NCBI GenBank assembly: GCA_963786445.1
Contig: CAWAZU010000032.1
Coordinates: forward strand, 62,001 to 126,000
Direction of reading: 5' to 3'
Length of the DNA stretch: 64,000 nt
From: JAFKFJ01 sp963786445
Lineage (GTDB): Bacteria > Pseudomonadota > Alphaproteobacteria > Acetobacterales > Acetobacteraceae
The notes under the pieces are model-generated. The model worked only from the letters and a program-made list of their open reading frames with translations, ran no database searches and was not told the DNA's origin. The position numbers were made by a program, and so were the translations under genes. This document shows, in pieces, positions 1 to 9,144 of the stretch (its first letter is position 1; every line of letters begins with the position of its first letter).

Positions 1-1392
1 GTTGCCGGCGAAGTGCGCGCGCACCGCCGGGTTCGGGTCGGCGGTGATCAGGCCGTCGTTGTTGTAGAAGCCGCCGCGGACGTAGAACACGCCGCCCCGC
101 GCCGGCAGCGCCCGATTGGCGACGTCGCCGTAGAAATCCTGCAATCCGTGGATCATCGCCCTCATGCGCGGGTTGTCGGCGAGATAGCCGAAGAACTGCG
201 GCGCGTTGTGATGCACGACGTAGGAGCCGTGCGGCGCATGCGTGACGCCGTCTGGCGTCGCGGTGCCGTCGAACGGTTCCGTGTCGAAACCCTGCTGATA
301 CCAGCCCCAGTTCACGAACGGGTTCTGCGTCGCGATGGTCTGGATATCGTGCTGCACGTCGCGCAGGTCGGCGGCCGGGTTCGGGTCGGCTTCGGTCAGT
401 TCGCCGATCCGCCGGCCGCCCAGCGACAGCGGCAGCGTTGCGAACGTCAGGTTCTGCTGCGGTTTCGCCCAGGTTATCTCGGGGCCGTACGGCAGCCCGG
501 ATCGGGTGGTGTCGAGGTTCGACCCGCCATGCGGCCCCCTGTCGGTCAGCACCGGCAGCGTCAGGCCCTGCGGATCGGCCTCGTCCGGATGCAGCGCCCA
601 TTGGGTGTCGCCGACCTGCCCCGCGATCATCGCGATCGCGTTCGGCGCCGAGGGCGCCACCGCCGTCATGCGGAAATTGTCGAACAGCGTGAAGCGGTCG
701 GCATATTGCCAGAGCAACGGGACGGTGTCGCAATCGACATGCGCCATCACCAACTCGGCCATCTGCTTCTGTGCCAGCGTGGGGTTCCCGGTCGGCGGCG
801 CGCCGGTGCGGTTCGACACCACATCGGCCGGACTGGACGCATCGCCGCTAAAACTCAGCCCCTCCTCGTTGAGCGCAAACCCGTCGTTCTGGACCACCAG
901 TTTGTCGGCCTGCCGCGTCGCCAGACTCGCCCGCGTGACGTGATAGTCGCGCACGATGCCGGGATGCGAGTGATCGACCGAGGTGGTGTCCTCGGGAAAG
1001 AGCGGCACGACGCGGCCGTTCGCGGCCCTGATCGTGCGCGGGATCAGGAACGGCGAGATGGTGCCAAAACTGCCGTCGGTGTTGCGGATCAGTTGCGACG
1101 TGCCCGGCCCGGCGATCAGGCGGCCGCCGGCGAACAGGCCGACGGCGCCGGGATAGGTCGAGAAATAGAAGTCGAACGAACGGTTCTCCTGGAACAGCAC
1201 GAACACGTATTTTATCCGTTGCCGCAGCAGCGCGAGTTTCTGGGCCGGCGCGAGCGGCGTCATGGCTTCGACCGGGCGGTACATGCCGGCGCCGGCGGTG
1301 CCGTTCGCGCCGGCCGGCACCAGGTCGGCAGCGCGCGCATGACCGTGCAGCAGCATGGCGAGCGCCGCCGCAGCGGCGGAGGCTTTCCGCAT
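1..1392 (-). CDS. Secreted phosphoesterase (phospholipase C / acid phosphatase-like family), 3' end outside window
   Basis: Reading from 1392 leftward, 464 codons are open to the window edge, so the C-terminus is missing. The protein begins with a Sec-type signal peptide (MRKASAAAAALAMLLHG, then ARAADL), so it is probably periplasmic or secreted. The hallmark of the Phosphoesterase family (PF04185: phospholipase C, acid phosphatase AcpA) is clear: the ENRSFD motif at residues 69-74, where Glu and Asn bind metal, and later a VDHSHPGI segment and a HGSYVVHHNAPQFF stretch. These enzymes cleave phosphate mono- or diesters; the substrate cannot be told from sequence. It starts 24 bases after the end of gcl on the same strand and could be cotranscribed, but no good ribosome-binding site is visible, so the start is likely rather than certain. 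Confidence 0.85.
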   Translation of the reverse strand, partial: MRKASAAAAALAMLLHGHARAADLVPAGANGTAGAGMYRPVEAMTPLAPAQKLALLRQRIKYVFVLFQENRSFDFYFSTYPGAVGLFAGGRLIAGPGTSQLIRNTDGSFGTISPFLIPRTIRAANGRVVPLFPEDTTSVDHSHPGIVRDYHVTRASLATRQADKLVVQNDGFALNEEGLSFSGDASSPADVVSNRTGAPPTGNPTLAQKQMAELVMAHVDCDTVPLLWQYADRFTLFDNFRMTAVAPSAPNAIAMIAGQVGDTQWALHPDEADPQGLTLPVLTDRGPHGGSNLDTTRSGLPYGPEITWAKPQQNLTFATLPLSLGGRRIGELTEADPNPAADLRDVQHDIQTIATQNPFVNWGWYQQGFDTEPFDGTATPDGVTHAPHGSYVVHHNAPQFFGYLADNPRMRAMIHGLQDFYGDVANRALPARGGVFYVRGGFYNNDGLITADPNPAVRAHFAGN

Positions 1393-1416
1393 TGTCGTGC
1401 GCGCGGCCAATGCGCT

Positions 1417-3250
1417 TCAGTGCGCCGGCTCGGGTGTTTTTGCCGGCGGCTCGATGCGGCCCATGTCCTGGCTTCGCGTGCGGATCGACAGGTTCGGGTC
1501 GAGGCAGAGAATTTCCTCGAATTCGCTGATGCTGTCCACCTCCGTCCCCATCGCGATGTTGGTGACACGCTCGACGATGAACTCCAGCACGACCGGAACC
1601 CGGTGCTCCGCCATCAGCGCCTCGGCGCGCGCGAAGGCGTCCTTGAACTCGTTCGGGACTCTTCACGCGCACCGCCTTGCAGCCTAGACCCTCGGCGACC
1701 GCGACGTGATCGACGCCGTAGCCGCGCACCGCGTCGGCATCCGGCGCGGTGTTGATGTTGTCGAAGGCGAGGCTGACCTCGAAATCCATCTGAAAGCCGC
1801 GCTGCGACTGGCGGATCAGGCCAAGATAGGAGTTGTTCACGACGACATGCAGATACGGCAGCTTGTGCTGCGCGCCGACCGCCAGCTCCTCCAGCATGAA
1901 CTGGAAGTCGTAGTCGCCCGACAGCGCCACGATCCGGCGCTGCGGATCGGCGGCGCGCACGCCCAGCGCCGCCGGCAGCGTCCAGCCGAGCGGGCCGGCC
2001 TGGCCGCAATTGATCCAGTGGCGCGGCTGGTAGACGCGCAAAAACTGCGCGCCCGCGATCTGCGACAGGCCGATCGTGGTGACGTAGCAGGTGTCGCGCC
2101 CGAACACCTCGTTCATCTCCTCATAGACGCGCTGCGGCTTCAGCGGCACGTCGTCGAAATGGCTGCGGCGCAGCATGACGGTCTTGCGGTGCCGGCATTC
2201 CGCCGCCCAGGCGGTGCGATCCTTCAGCGTGCCCGCCGCCTGCAGCGCGCGCGCCGCGTCGATGAATTTTTCCAGCGCCGCGCGCGCGTCCGAGACGATG
2301 CCGAAATCCGGGCCGAACACGCGGCCGATCTGCGTCGGCTCGATATCGACATGCACGAACTTGCGCCCGCGCGTATAGACTTCGACCGAGCCGGTGTGGC
2401 GGTTGGCCCAGCGGTTGCCGATGCCGAGCACGAAGTCGGAGTCGAGGAACGTCGCGTTGCCGTAGCGGTGGCTGGTCTGCAGCCCGACCATGCCGGCCAT
2501 CAGCGGATGGTCGTCGGGGATCGTCCCCCAACCCATCAGCGTCGGGATCACCGGCACGCCGGTCAGTTCGGCGAACTGCACGAGCAGGTCGCTGGCATCG
2601 GCGTTGATGATGCCGCCGCCGGCAACGATCAGCGGGCGTTCGGCGGCGTTCAGCATGGCGATCGCGCGCTCCGCCTGCGCCTGCGTCGCGGCGGGCTTAT
2701 AGACCGGCAGGCTGGCATAGGTGCTGTCGTCGAATTCGATCTCCGCCATCTGCACGTCGATCGGCAGGTCGATCAGCACCGGGCCGGGGCGGCCGGAGCG
2801 CATGACGTGGAACGCCTGCTGGAACGTCATCGGCACCAGCGCCGGCTCGCGCACCGTGACCGACCATTTGGTCACGCCCTTGGCGATGGTCTCGATATCG
2901 ACCGCCTGGAAATCCTCCTTGTAGAGTTTGGCGCGCGGCGCCTGGCCGGTGATGCACAGGATCGGCACCGAATCCGCCATCGCCGTATAAAGGCCGGTGA
3001 TCATGTCGGTGCCGGCGGGACCGGAGGTGCCGATGCAGACGCCGATATTGCCGGCCCGCGCGCGCGTATAACCGTCCGCCATGTGCGAGGCGCCCTCGAC
3101 ATGGCGCGCCAGGATGTGGCGGATGGTGCCGCGCGCACGCAGCGCCGCGTAGAACGGATTGATCGCCGCGCCGGGGACGCCGAAGGCGACGCTGACGCCT
3201 TCGCGCTCCAGCACGCGCACCGCCGCCTCGGCCGCCCGCATCCGTGCCAT
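1417..3250 (-). pseudogene. gcl: Glyoxylate carboligase (tartronate-semialdehyde synthase), one frameshift
   Basis: Thiamine-diphosphate enzyme that joins two glyoxylates to tartronate semialdehyde plus CO2, feeding the glycerate pathway. It is close to E. coli Gcl as I know it over the whole length: FGVPGAAINPFYAA near the N-terminus, HILARHVEGASHMADGYTRA, GTSGPAGTDMITGLY, the central VIPTLMGWG, and the C-terminal ThDP part with GDYDFQF and VVNNSYLGLIRQSQ. The start (MARMRAAEAA) matches the family start. Near base 1654 one extra base breaks the frame: upstream codons read GLGCKAVRVKSP, and the adjacent frame continues with the expected AEHRVPVVLEFIVERVTNIA to the stop at 1417. Removing one base gives 610 residues (family about 593). 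Hyi and tartronate-semialdehyde reductase are not in the window. Confidence 0.9.
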
Positions 3251-3347
3251 CGCTGTTGCTCCCGCTCGGGCCGTCCGTGCTCCCGGACCGCGGCAGGATT
3301 CCAGAAGCGCGGGACGGCGTAAAGCAGTCCTTGCCCGGCCGGCCCCC

Positions 3348-3376
3348 GCCGGCGGCCGGCCCGGCTGGCCGCCGGC
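3348..3376. promoter_or_regulatory. Perfect 10-bp inverted repeat in divergent gcl / ABC-transporter promoter region
   Basis: GCCGGCGGCC at 3348-3357 is repeated as its reverse complement at 3367-3376 with a 9-base spacer. It lies in the 209-base space between the divergent starts of gcl (3250) and the binding-protein gene (3460). It could be an operator or an attenuator hairpin. Inverted repeats of pure G+C arise easily in this background, so the assignment is weak. Confidence 0.3.
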
Positions 3377-3459
3377 ACAAATCGGGAGGTTCAGGCTCGA
3401 CACCGGACTCGCCCGTGGCTTTAATGCCGGTGGGCACGGATTGGTGGAGGAGGCCGGAT

Positions 3460-4671
3460 ATGCACGTCCTGGGCAGGCGCAGCGTCGTGAAAGCCGTCGC
3501 CGGCGGGGCCGCGCTGGCCGCCGCACCGGCGATCCTCCGGCCGGCCGCCGCCGCCGGGCGGGCGACGCTGTGCAGCCTCTACGCGCTGTCCGGCACCTTC
3601 GCCGCCGCCGGCAAGCCGAGCGTGATGGGCGCGCGGATCGCGACCAAAATCCTCGCCAAGGACTATGGCCTGGACATCGACTATGTCTCGGTGGACAGCG
3701 AAGGCAACCCGGGCCGCGCGGTCGCCAAGGCACTGGCGGAGATCCAGCAGAACCGGCACCTGCTGTTCTTCGGCGCCGTGCTGTCCTCGGTGGCGCTTGC
3801 CGTGTCGGCCGAGATCAACAAGGCCGGCGGCGTGTTCATCACCGCGGTCGGCGCCGACGAGGTCACCGGCAGCAACTGCAACCGGGCGACGTTCCGCTGG
3901 TCGGTGCCGACCTACGGCGCCATCCAGCAGACGGTGCGCCCGCTGATCGAGAAATTCCCCAACGCCAAGCGCTGGTACACCATCACGCCGAAATACGTGT
4001 TCGGCGAATCGCTGCTGCAGAACGCCAAAGCGCTGTTCCAGGAGAAGGGGATCGAGCACGTCGGCAACAGCTACCACTCGCTGAGTGAAACAGAATTCTC
4101 CGGCTATCTGACCAATGCGCTGGCGGCCAAGCCGGACGTGCTGCTGCTGCTGAATTTCGGTTCGCAGAGCACGAACACCTTGCGCCAGGCGGCGGATTTC
4201 GGGCTGAAGGACAAGATGAAGATGCTGATGGTGTGGGCCGCCGGGCTGGAGCAGTACCAGGAGATCGGCGCCGACATCCTCGACGGCGTCTATGTCGGCT
4301 GCCAGTACGACATGACCATCGACAGCCCCGGCAACAAGAAGATCATCGCCGACTTCCGCAGCGTGACGAGCACGCCGCCGAGCTACACCGCGGTCAGCGG
4401 CTACATCTGCTCCGACCTCATCATGCGCGGGATCAAGCAGGCGGGATCGGCGGAGCCGGCCGGCATCGTCAAGGCGCTGGAGGGGATGCGCTACGAGGGC
4501 CCGACCGGCGAGGAAGTCGTGCAGGCGTTCGACCATCAGGTGGTGAAGAACTATTATCTGCTTCTCGGCAAGGCCAAGGCGCGGATGCGGTCGCAGTACG
4601 ATTTCGTCGATATCGTGAGCTTCGGCAAATCCTTCCTCACGCAGGCGCAGTCGCGCTGCAAGATGGCCTGA
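3460..4671 (+). CDS. Branched-chain amino acid/amide-type ABC transporter substrate-binding protein
   Basis: A 403-residue periplasmic binding protein of the LivJ/AmiC-like family (Peripla_BP_6) that delivers solute to the permeases encoded downstream. The N-terminus MHVLGRRSVVKAVAGGAALA carries a twin-arginine pair and hydrophobic stretch, suggesting Tat export, with cleavage near PAAAAG. The mature part starts ATLCSLYALSGTFAAAG, the usual first strand and ligand loop, and contains TAVGADEVTGSNCNRATFRW, a pattern frequent in members binding amides, urea or aromatic and short-chain compounds rather than leucine. ATG 3460 is chosen because GGAGGAGG lies about 8 bases upstream and the signal peptide follows directly. 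First gene of a six-gene run; the ligand is unknown. Confidence 0.9.
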   Translation: MHVLGRRSVVKAVAGGAALAAAPAILRPAAAAGRATLCSLYALSGTFAAAGKPSVMGARIATKILAKDYGLDIDYVSVDSEGNPGRAVAKALAEIQQNRHLLFFGAVLSSVALAVSAEINKAGGVFITAVGADEVTGSNCNRATFRWSVPTYGAIQQTVRPLIEKFPNAKRWYTITPKYVFGESLLQNAKALFQEKGIEHVGNSYHSLSETEFSGYLTNALAAKPDVLLLLNFGSQSTNTLRQAADFGLKDKMKMLMVWAAGLEQYQEIGADILDGVYVGCQYDMTIDSPGNKKIIADFRSVTSTPPSYTAVSGYICSDLIMRGIKQAGSAEPAGIVKALEGMRYEGPTGEEVVQAFDHQVVKNYYLLLGKAKARMRSQYDFVDIVSFGKSFLTQAQSRCKMA

Positions 4672-4697
4672 GCCGCCGCGCCCGCGAGCACGCCGGG

Positions 4698-5555
4698 ATG
4701 AGCCTGTACCTCGTGCAGGTGTGCAACGGCGTCGGCATCGGCATGATCTATTTCCTGATCGCCGTCGGGTTGTCGATCATCTTCGGCATCATGAACTTCG
4801 TGAACTTCGCGCACGGGGCGTTCTATCTGCTCGGCGCCTATGCCTGCTACGCGCTCGCCGAGGCGAGCGGGAGCTTCTGGCTTGCGCTGGCCGTCGGCCC
4901 GCTGCTGGTCGGCGCCGCCGGGTGGCTGGGCGAGCGCTATTTCCTCAACCGGCTGTACCGCGCGCCGCACATGTTCCAGATCCTGGTGACGCTGGGCCTC
5001 GCACTGGTGATCCAGGAACTCGTCGTCATCGTCTGGGGTCCGATCGGCGAGCATGTCGCCGCACCGGACCTGCTGCGCGGCGTGCTGATCGTCGGCAGCT
5101 TCGCCTATCCGAAATACCGCCTGTTCGTGATCGGCTTCGCCGCCGCCCTGGCATTGGTGCTGTGGCTGCTGCTGGAGCGCACGACCTACGGCGCGGTCCT
5201 GCGCGCCGGCACGGAATCGACCGAGATGGTGTCGCTGCTCGGCATCGACGTGTTCCGCATCTTCTCGCTCACCTTCGCGCTCGGCGCGTTCCTCGCCGGC
5301 CTCGCCGGCGCGCTGGCCGCGCCGATCCGCGGCGCCGAGCCGTTCATGGGGCCGGAGGCGCTCGCCATCGCCTTCGTGGTCGTGGTGATCGGCGGCATGG
5401 GCAGTTTTTCCGGCGCGCTGGCGGGCGGCCTGCTGATCGGCATCGTGCAGAGCGTGATGAGCAGTCTCTGGTCCGAGGGCGCCGACCTGATGATCTATGT
5501 CGCGATGGCGCTGGTGATCCTGCTGCGCCCGCGGGGGCTGCTGGGGCGGATCTAG
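4698..5555 (+). CDS. livH: Branched-chain amino acid ABC transporter permease, LivH type
   Basis: A 285-residue inner-membrane permease with about eight hydrophobic segments. It begins MSLYLVQVCNGVGIGMIYFL and has the family signature GLSIIFGIMNFVNFAHGAFY near the N-terminus, then the EAA-like loop in the second half (LLGIDVFRIFSLTFALGAF and VVVVIGGMGSFSGALAGG). It forms the transmembrane channel together with LivM. It lies 26 bases after the binding-protein gene and 3 bases before livM, so one operon is very likely. The length is normal and the frame is intact. Confidence 0.93.
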   Translation: MSLYLVQVCNGVGIGMIYFLIAVGLSIIFGIMNFVNFAHGAFYLLGAYACYALAEASGSFWLALAVGPLLVGAAGWLGERYFLNRLYRAPHMFQILVTLGLALVIQELVVIVWGPIGEHVAAPDLLRGVLIVGSFAYPKYRLFVIGFAAALALVLWLLLERTTYGAVLRAGTESTEMVSLLGIDVFRIFSLTFALGAFLAGLAGALAAPIRGAEPFMGPEALAIAFVVVVIGGMGSFSGALAGGLLIGIVQSVMSSLWSEGADLMIYVAMALVILLRPRGLLGRI

Positions 5556-5558
5556 CGC

Positions 5559-6518
5559 ATGGCGCGTGCGCTCCGCGATCCCGGCTTCCTCGCCTGCGTC
5601 GCCGCCTCCGTGCTGCTGCCGCTGGTGCTGCCGTCGGTGGCACTCGCCACCGAAGTGCTGATCTTCGTCGTCGCCACGCTCGGCTGCACGCTGCTGCTCG
5701 GTTCGGTGGGACTGCTCTCCTTCGGGCAGGGAATTTTTTTCGGCGTCGGCGCCTATGTCTGCGGCCTCGTGCTGCTGCACCTGGGCATCGGCACGCTCGC
5801 AGCGATGGGCCTGACGGTCCTCGGCAGCATGGCCGCGGGCCTGTTCGTCGGCATCCTGGCGACGCAGAAGCGCGGCATCTACCTGGTGATGCTGACCTTC
5901 GCGCTGGCGCAGATGTTCTATTTCGCCGCCTACGCAATGGCCGACCTGACCGGCGGCGACAACGGGCTGCTCGACATCCCGCGCCCGCCGCTCGCCGTCG
6001 CCGGCGTCACGCTGCTGTCGCTGCGGACGCCGCTCAGTTTCTACGCGTTCGTCGCCCTCGCCTTCCTGGCGATCTACCTGCTGCTGTGCCTGCTGGTCGC
6101 CTCGCCGTTCGGCAGCACGCTGGTCGCCATTCGCGAGAACGAGGATCGCGCCGCGTCCCTCGGCTACGACACGCGGCTGTTCAAGATCGCTGCGTTCGTG
6201 GCCTCGGGCGCGGTGACCGGGATCGCCGGCGGGCTGTATGCGCTGTTCCTGAACTTCGCGCCGCTCAGCAACATCGACGTGGCGATGAGCGAGCGCATCA
6301 TCATCATGACGATCCTCGGCGGCACCGGCTCGCTGTTCGGCGGCGTGCTGGGGGCGGGGTTCTTCGTCGTGCTCGGCAACGCGCTGTCGGCGGTCTGGCC
6401 GCGCTGGCTGCTGCTGATCGGGCTGCTGCTGATGCTGGTGGCGAGCTATCTGCGCGGCGGGCTGTTTTCCGGCGTCGAGTGGGTGCTGGACCGCGCCCGC
6501 GCAGGGCGGCGCCGATGA
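5559..6518 (+). CDS. livM: Branched-chain amino acid ABC transporter permease, LivM type
   Basis: A 319-residue inner-membrane permease, partner of LivH. Recognisable blocks are GCTLLLGSVGLLSFGQGIFF in the first third, the permease loop AIRENEDRAASLGYDTRLFK, and MTILGGTGSLFGGVLGAG near the C-terminus, all typical of LivM. Hydrophobic segments cover most of the chain. It begins 3 bases after the livH stop, and its own stop overlaps the livG start (ATGA at 6515), suggesting translational coupling. Confidence 0.93.
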   Translation: MARALRDPGFLACVAASVLLPLVLPSVALATEVLIFVVATLGCTLLLGSVGLLSFGQGIFFGVGAYVCGLVLLHLGIGTLAAMGLTVLGSMAAGLFVGILATQKRGIYLVMLTFALAQMFYFAAYAMADLTGGDNGLLDIPRPPLAVAGVTLLSLRTPLSFYAFVALAFLAIYLLLCLLVASPFGSTLVAIRENEDRAASLGYDTRLFKIAAFVASGAVTGIAGGLYALFLNFAPLSNIDVAMSERIIIMTILGGTGSLFGGVLGAGFFVVLGNALSAVWPRWLLLIGLLLMLVASYLRGGLFSGVEWVLDRARAGRRR

Positions 6519-7266
6519 ACGATGCGAAACTCGCGGTGCGCGGCCTCGGCAAGCGTTTCGGCGGTTTTGCCGCCTTGCGCGACGTGTCGTTCACGGTGCG
6601 GGCACGCGGCATCCACGCCTTCATCGGCCCCAACGGCGCGGGCAAGACGACGCTGTTCAACTGCCTGACCGGCACGCTGCTGCCGAGCACCGGCCGCGTC
6701 GTGTTCGCGGGGCGCGACATCACCCGCCTGCCGCCGCACCGGCGCGCGCGCCTCGGCATCGCGCGCTCCTTCCAGGTCACCAACCTGTTCCAGAATCTCA
6801 GCGTGTTCGAGAGCCTGCGGCTGGCGGCACAGGCGCAGTCCGCGCTCGCGTCGTTCGATTTCCTGCGGCCCAAGGAACGGCTGGTGCGCGCCCGCGACGC
6901 GGCCGAGCGGGTGCTGGCGCGGCTGGCGTTGCAGCGCTGGCGCGACGTGCGCGCGGGCGAACTCTCGCACGGCCAGCAGCGCATCCTGGAGATCGGGCTG
7001 GCGCTCGCGGGCGCGCCGGACACCCTGCTGCTCGACGAGCCGATGGCCGGCATGGGCGTGGACGACATCGCGACGATGCAGCGTCTGATCGCCGAACTCG
7101 GCCGCGAGCACACGGTCGTGCTGATCGAGCACAACATGAACGTGGTGCTGGACGTGTCGGACGTGATCTCGGTGATGCACCAGGGCAGCATCCTGGCCGA
7201 AGGCCCGCCCGACGCGATCCGCCGCGATCCGGCGGTGCGCGCCGCCTATCTCGGGAGCCAGGGCTG

Positions 7267-7267
<1 letters not shown>
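6515..7267 (+). CDS. livG: Branched-chain amino acid ABC transporter ATPase, LivG type
   Basis: A 250-residue cytoplasmic ATPase energising the LivHM channel. Walker A GPNGAGKT is at residues 38-45, the ABC signature LSHGQQR at 150-156, and Walker B LLLDEP with Asp174-Glu175, followed by the LivG-specific MAGMG. The H-loop histidine is in VLIEHNMNVV. The LivG family extension (GIARSFQVTNLFQNLSVFES) is present. Its start overlaps the livM stop and its stop overlaps the livF start, the normal compact order. Confidence 0.94.
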
Positions 7268-7974
<707 letters not shown>

Positions 7975-8004
7975 GGCGTCGCGCATCCCGAGGAGCAAGC
8001 CGAC

Positions 8005-9135
8005 ATGGACCCGAAAACCCTGCCCTTCGACGTGGACGCGATGCTGGAGGGGCTGCGGCCCTGGGTCGAATGCGAATCGCCGACCTTCGACGCCGCAGCG
8101 GTAAACCGTGCGATGGACGTGGCGAGCCGCGACCTCGCGCTGCTGGGGGCGGCGATCGAGCGGATTCCCGGCCGCATGGGCTTCGGCGACTGCGTGCGCG
8201 CCCGCATCCCGCACCCTCGCATGGGCGATCCCGGCATTCTCGTCATGGGGCATCTGGACACCGTGCATCCGATCGGCACGCTCAAGGAACTGCCGTGGCG
8301 GCGCGACGGAAAACGCTGCTACGGGCCGGGGATTCTCGACATGAAGGCGGGCAATTTCCTGGCCTGCGAGGCGATCCGGCAATTGCTGCGCGCCGGCATC
8401 GCCACCCCCCTGCCGGTGACGGTGCTGCTGACCAGCGACGAGGAGGTCGGCAGCCCCAGCACGCGCGACCTGATCGAGGCCGAGGCTTCGCGCCATCGCT
8501 TCGTGCTGGTGCCGGAGCCGGCGCGGCGCGACGGCGGCGTGGTCACCGGCCGCTACGCCATCGCCCGCTTCAACCTCGAAGCCATCGGCCGCCCGAGCCA
8601 CGCCGGCGCCAGGCTCGCCGAGGGCCGCTCGGCGGTGCGGCTGATGGCGCAGAAACTGCTGGAGATCGAGGCGATGACGGCCGAGGCCTGCACGTTCAGC
8701 GTCGGCGTGGTGCATGGCGGGCAATGGGTCAACTGCGTGCCGACGCGCTGCCGCGGCGAGGCGCTCAGCATGGCCAAGCGCCAGGACGACCTGGACCGCG
8801 CCGTCGCCGCGATGCTGGCGCTGTCCGGCACCACCAACGACGTGACGTTCAGCGTCACCCGCGGCGTGACCCGGCCGGTGTGGGAGCCGGACGAACGCAC
8901 GCTCGCGCTTTACGCGACGGCGCGCGGCATCGCCGCCTCGCTCGGCCTCGACCTGCCGCACGAGAGCGCCGGCGGCGGCTCGGACGCCAATTTCACCGGC
9001 GCGCTCGGCATCGCCTCGCTCGACGGTCTGGGCGCGAAGGGCGAGGGATTCCACACGCTGACCGAGCACATCGAGGTCGCCAGCCTGCCGGACCGCGCCC
9101 GGCTGATGGCGGGCCTGCTGGCGACGCTGCAATGA
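8005..9135 (+). CDS. M20 family metallopeptidase (glutamate carboxypeptidase-like)
   Basis: A 376-residue zinc hydrolase of the M20/ArgE/CPG2 family, which removes C-terminal glutamate or cleaves N-acyl amino acids and small peptides. Metal and catalytic residues are visible: His83 and Asp85 in MGHLDTVHP, Asp112 in GILDMKAG, the Glu146-Glu147 pair in TSDEEVGS, and a C-terminal His in GEGFHTLTEH. The dimerisation insert (GRPSHAG) is present. No signal peptide, so it is cytoplasmic. Its place just behind the liv operon suggests that it processes the imported solute, perhaps an N-acylated amino acid; this is inference. ATG 8005 has GAGGAG upstream. Confidence 0.88.
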   Translation: MDPKTLPFDVDAMLEGLRPWVECESPTFDAAAVNRAMDVASRDLALLGAAIERIPGRMGFGDCVRARIPHPRMGDPGILVMGHLDTVHPIGTLKELPWRRDGKRCYGPGILDMKAGNFLACEAIRQLLRAGIATPLPVTVLLTSDEEVGSPSTRDLIEAEASRHRFVLVPEPARRDGGVVTGRYAIARFNLEAIGRPSHAGARLAEGRSAVRLMAQKLLEIEAMTAEACTFSVGVVHGGQWVNCVPTRCRGEALSMAKRQDDLDRAVAAMLALSGTTNDVTFSVTRGVTRPVWEPDERTLALYATARGIAASLGLDLPHESAGGGSDANFTGALGIASLDGLGAKGEGFHTLTEHIEVASLPDRARLMAGLLATLQ

Positions 9136-9144
9136 CCGCGCGCG

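Noticed and set aside
13..1755. 580-codon plus-strand frame at the left edge
   Set aside because: It is opposite the phosphoesterase with a signal peptide and ENRSFD motif; the translated product is Arg-rich without motifs.
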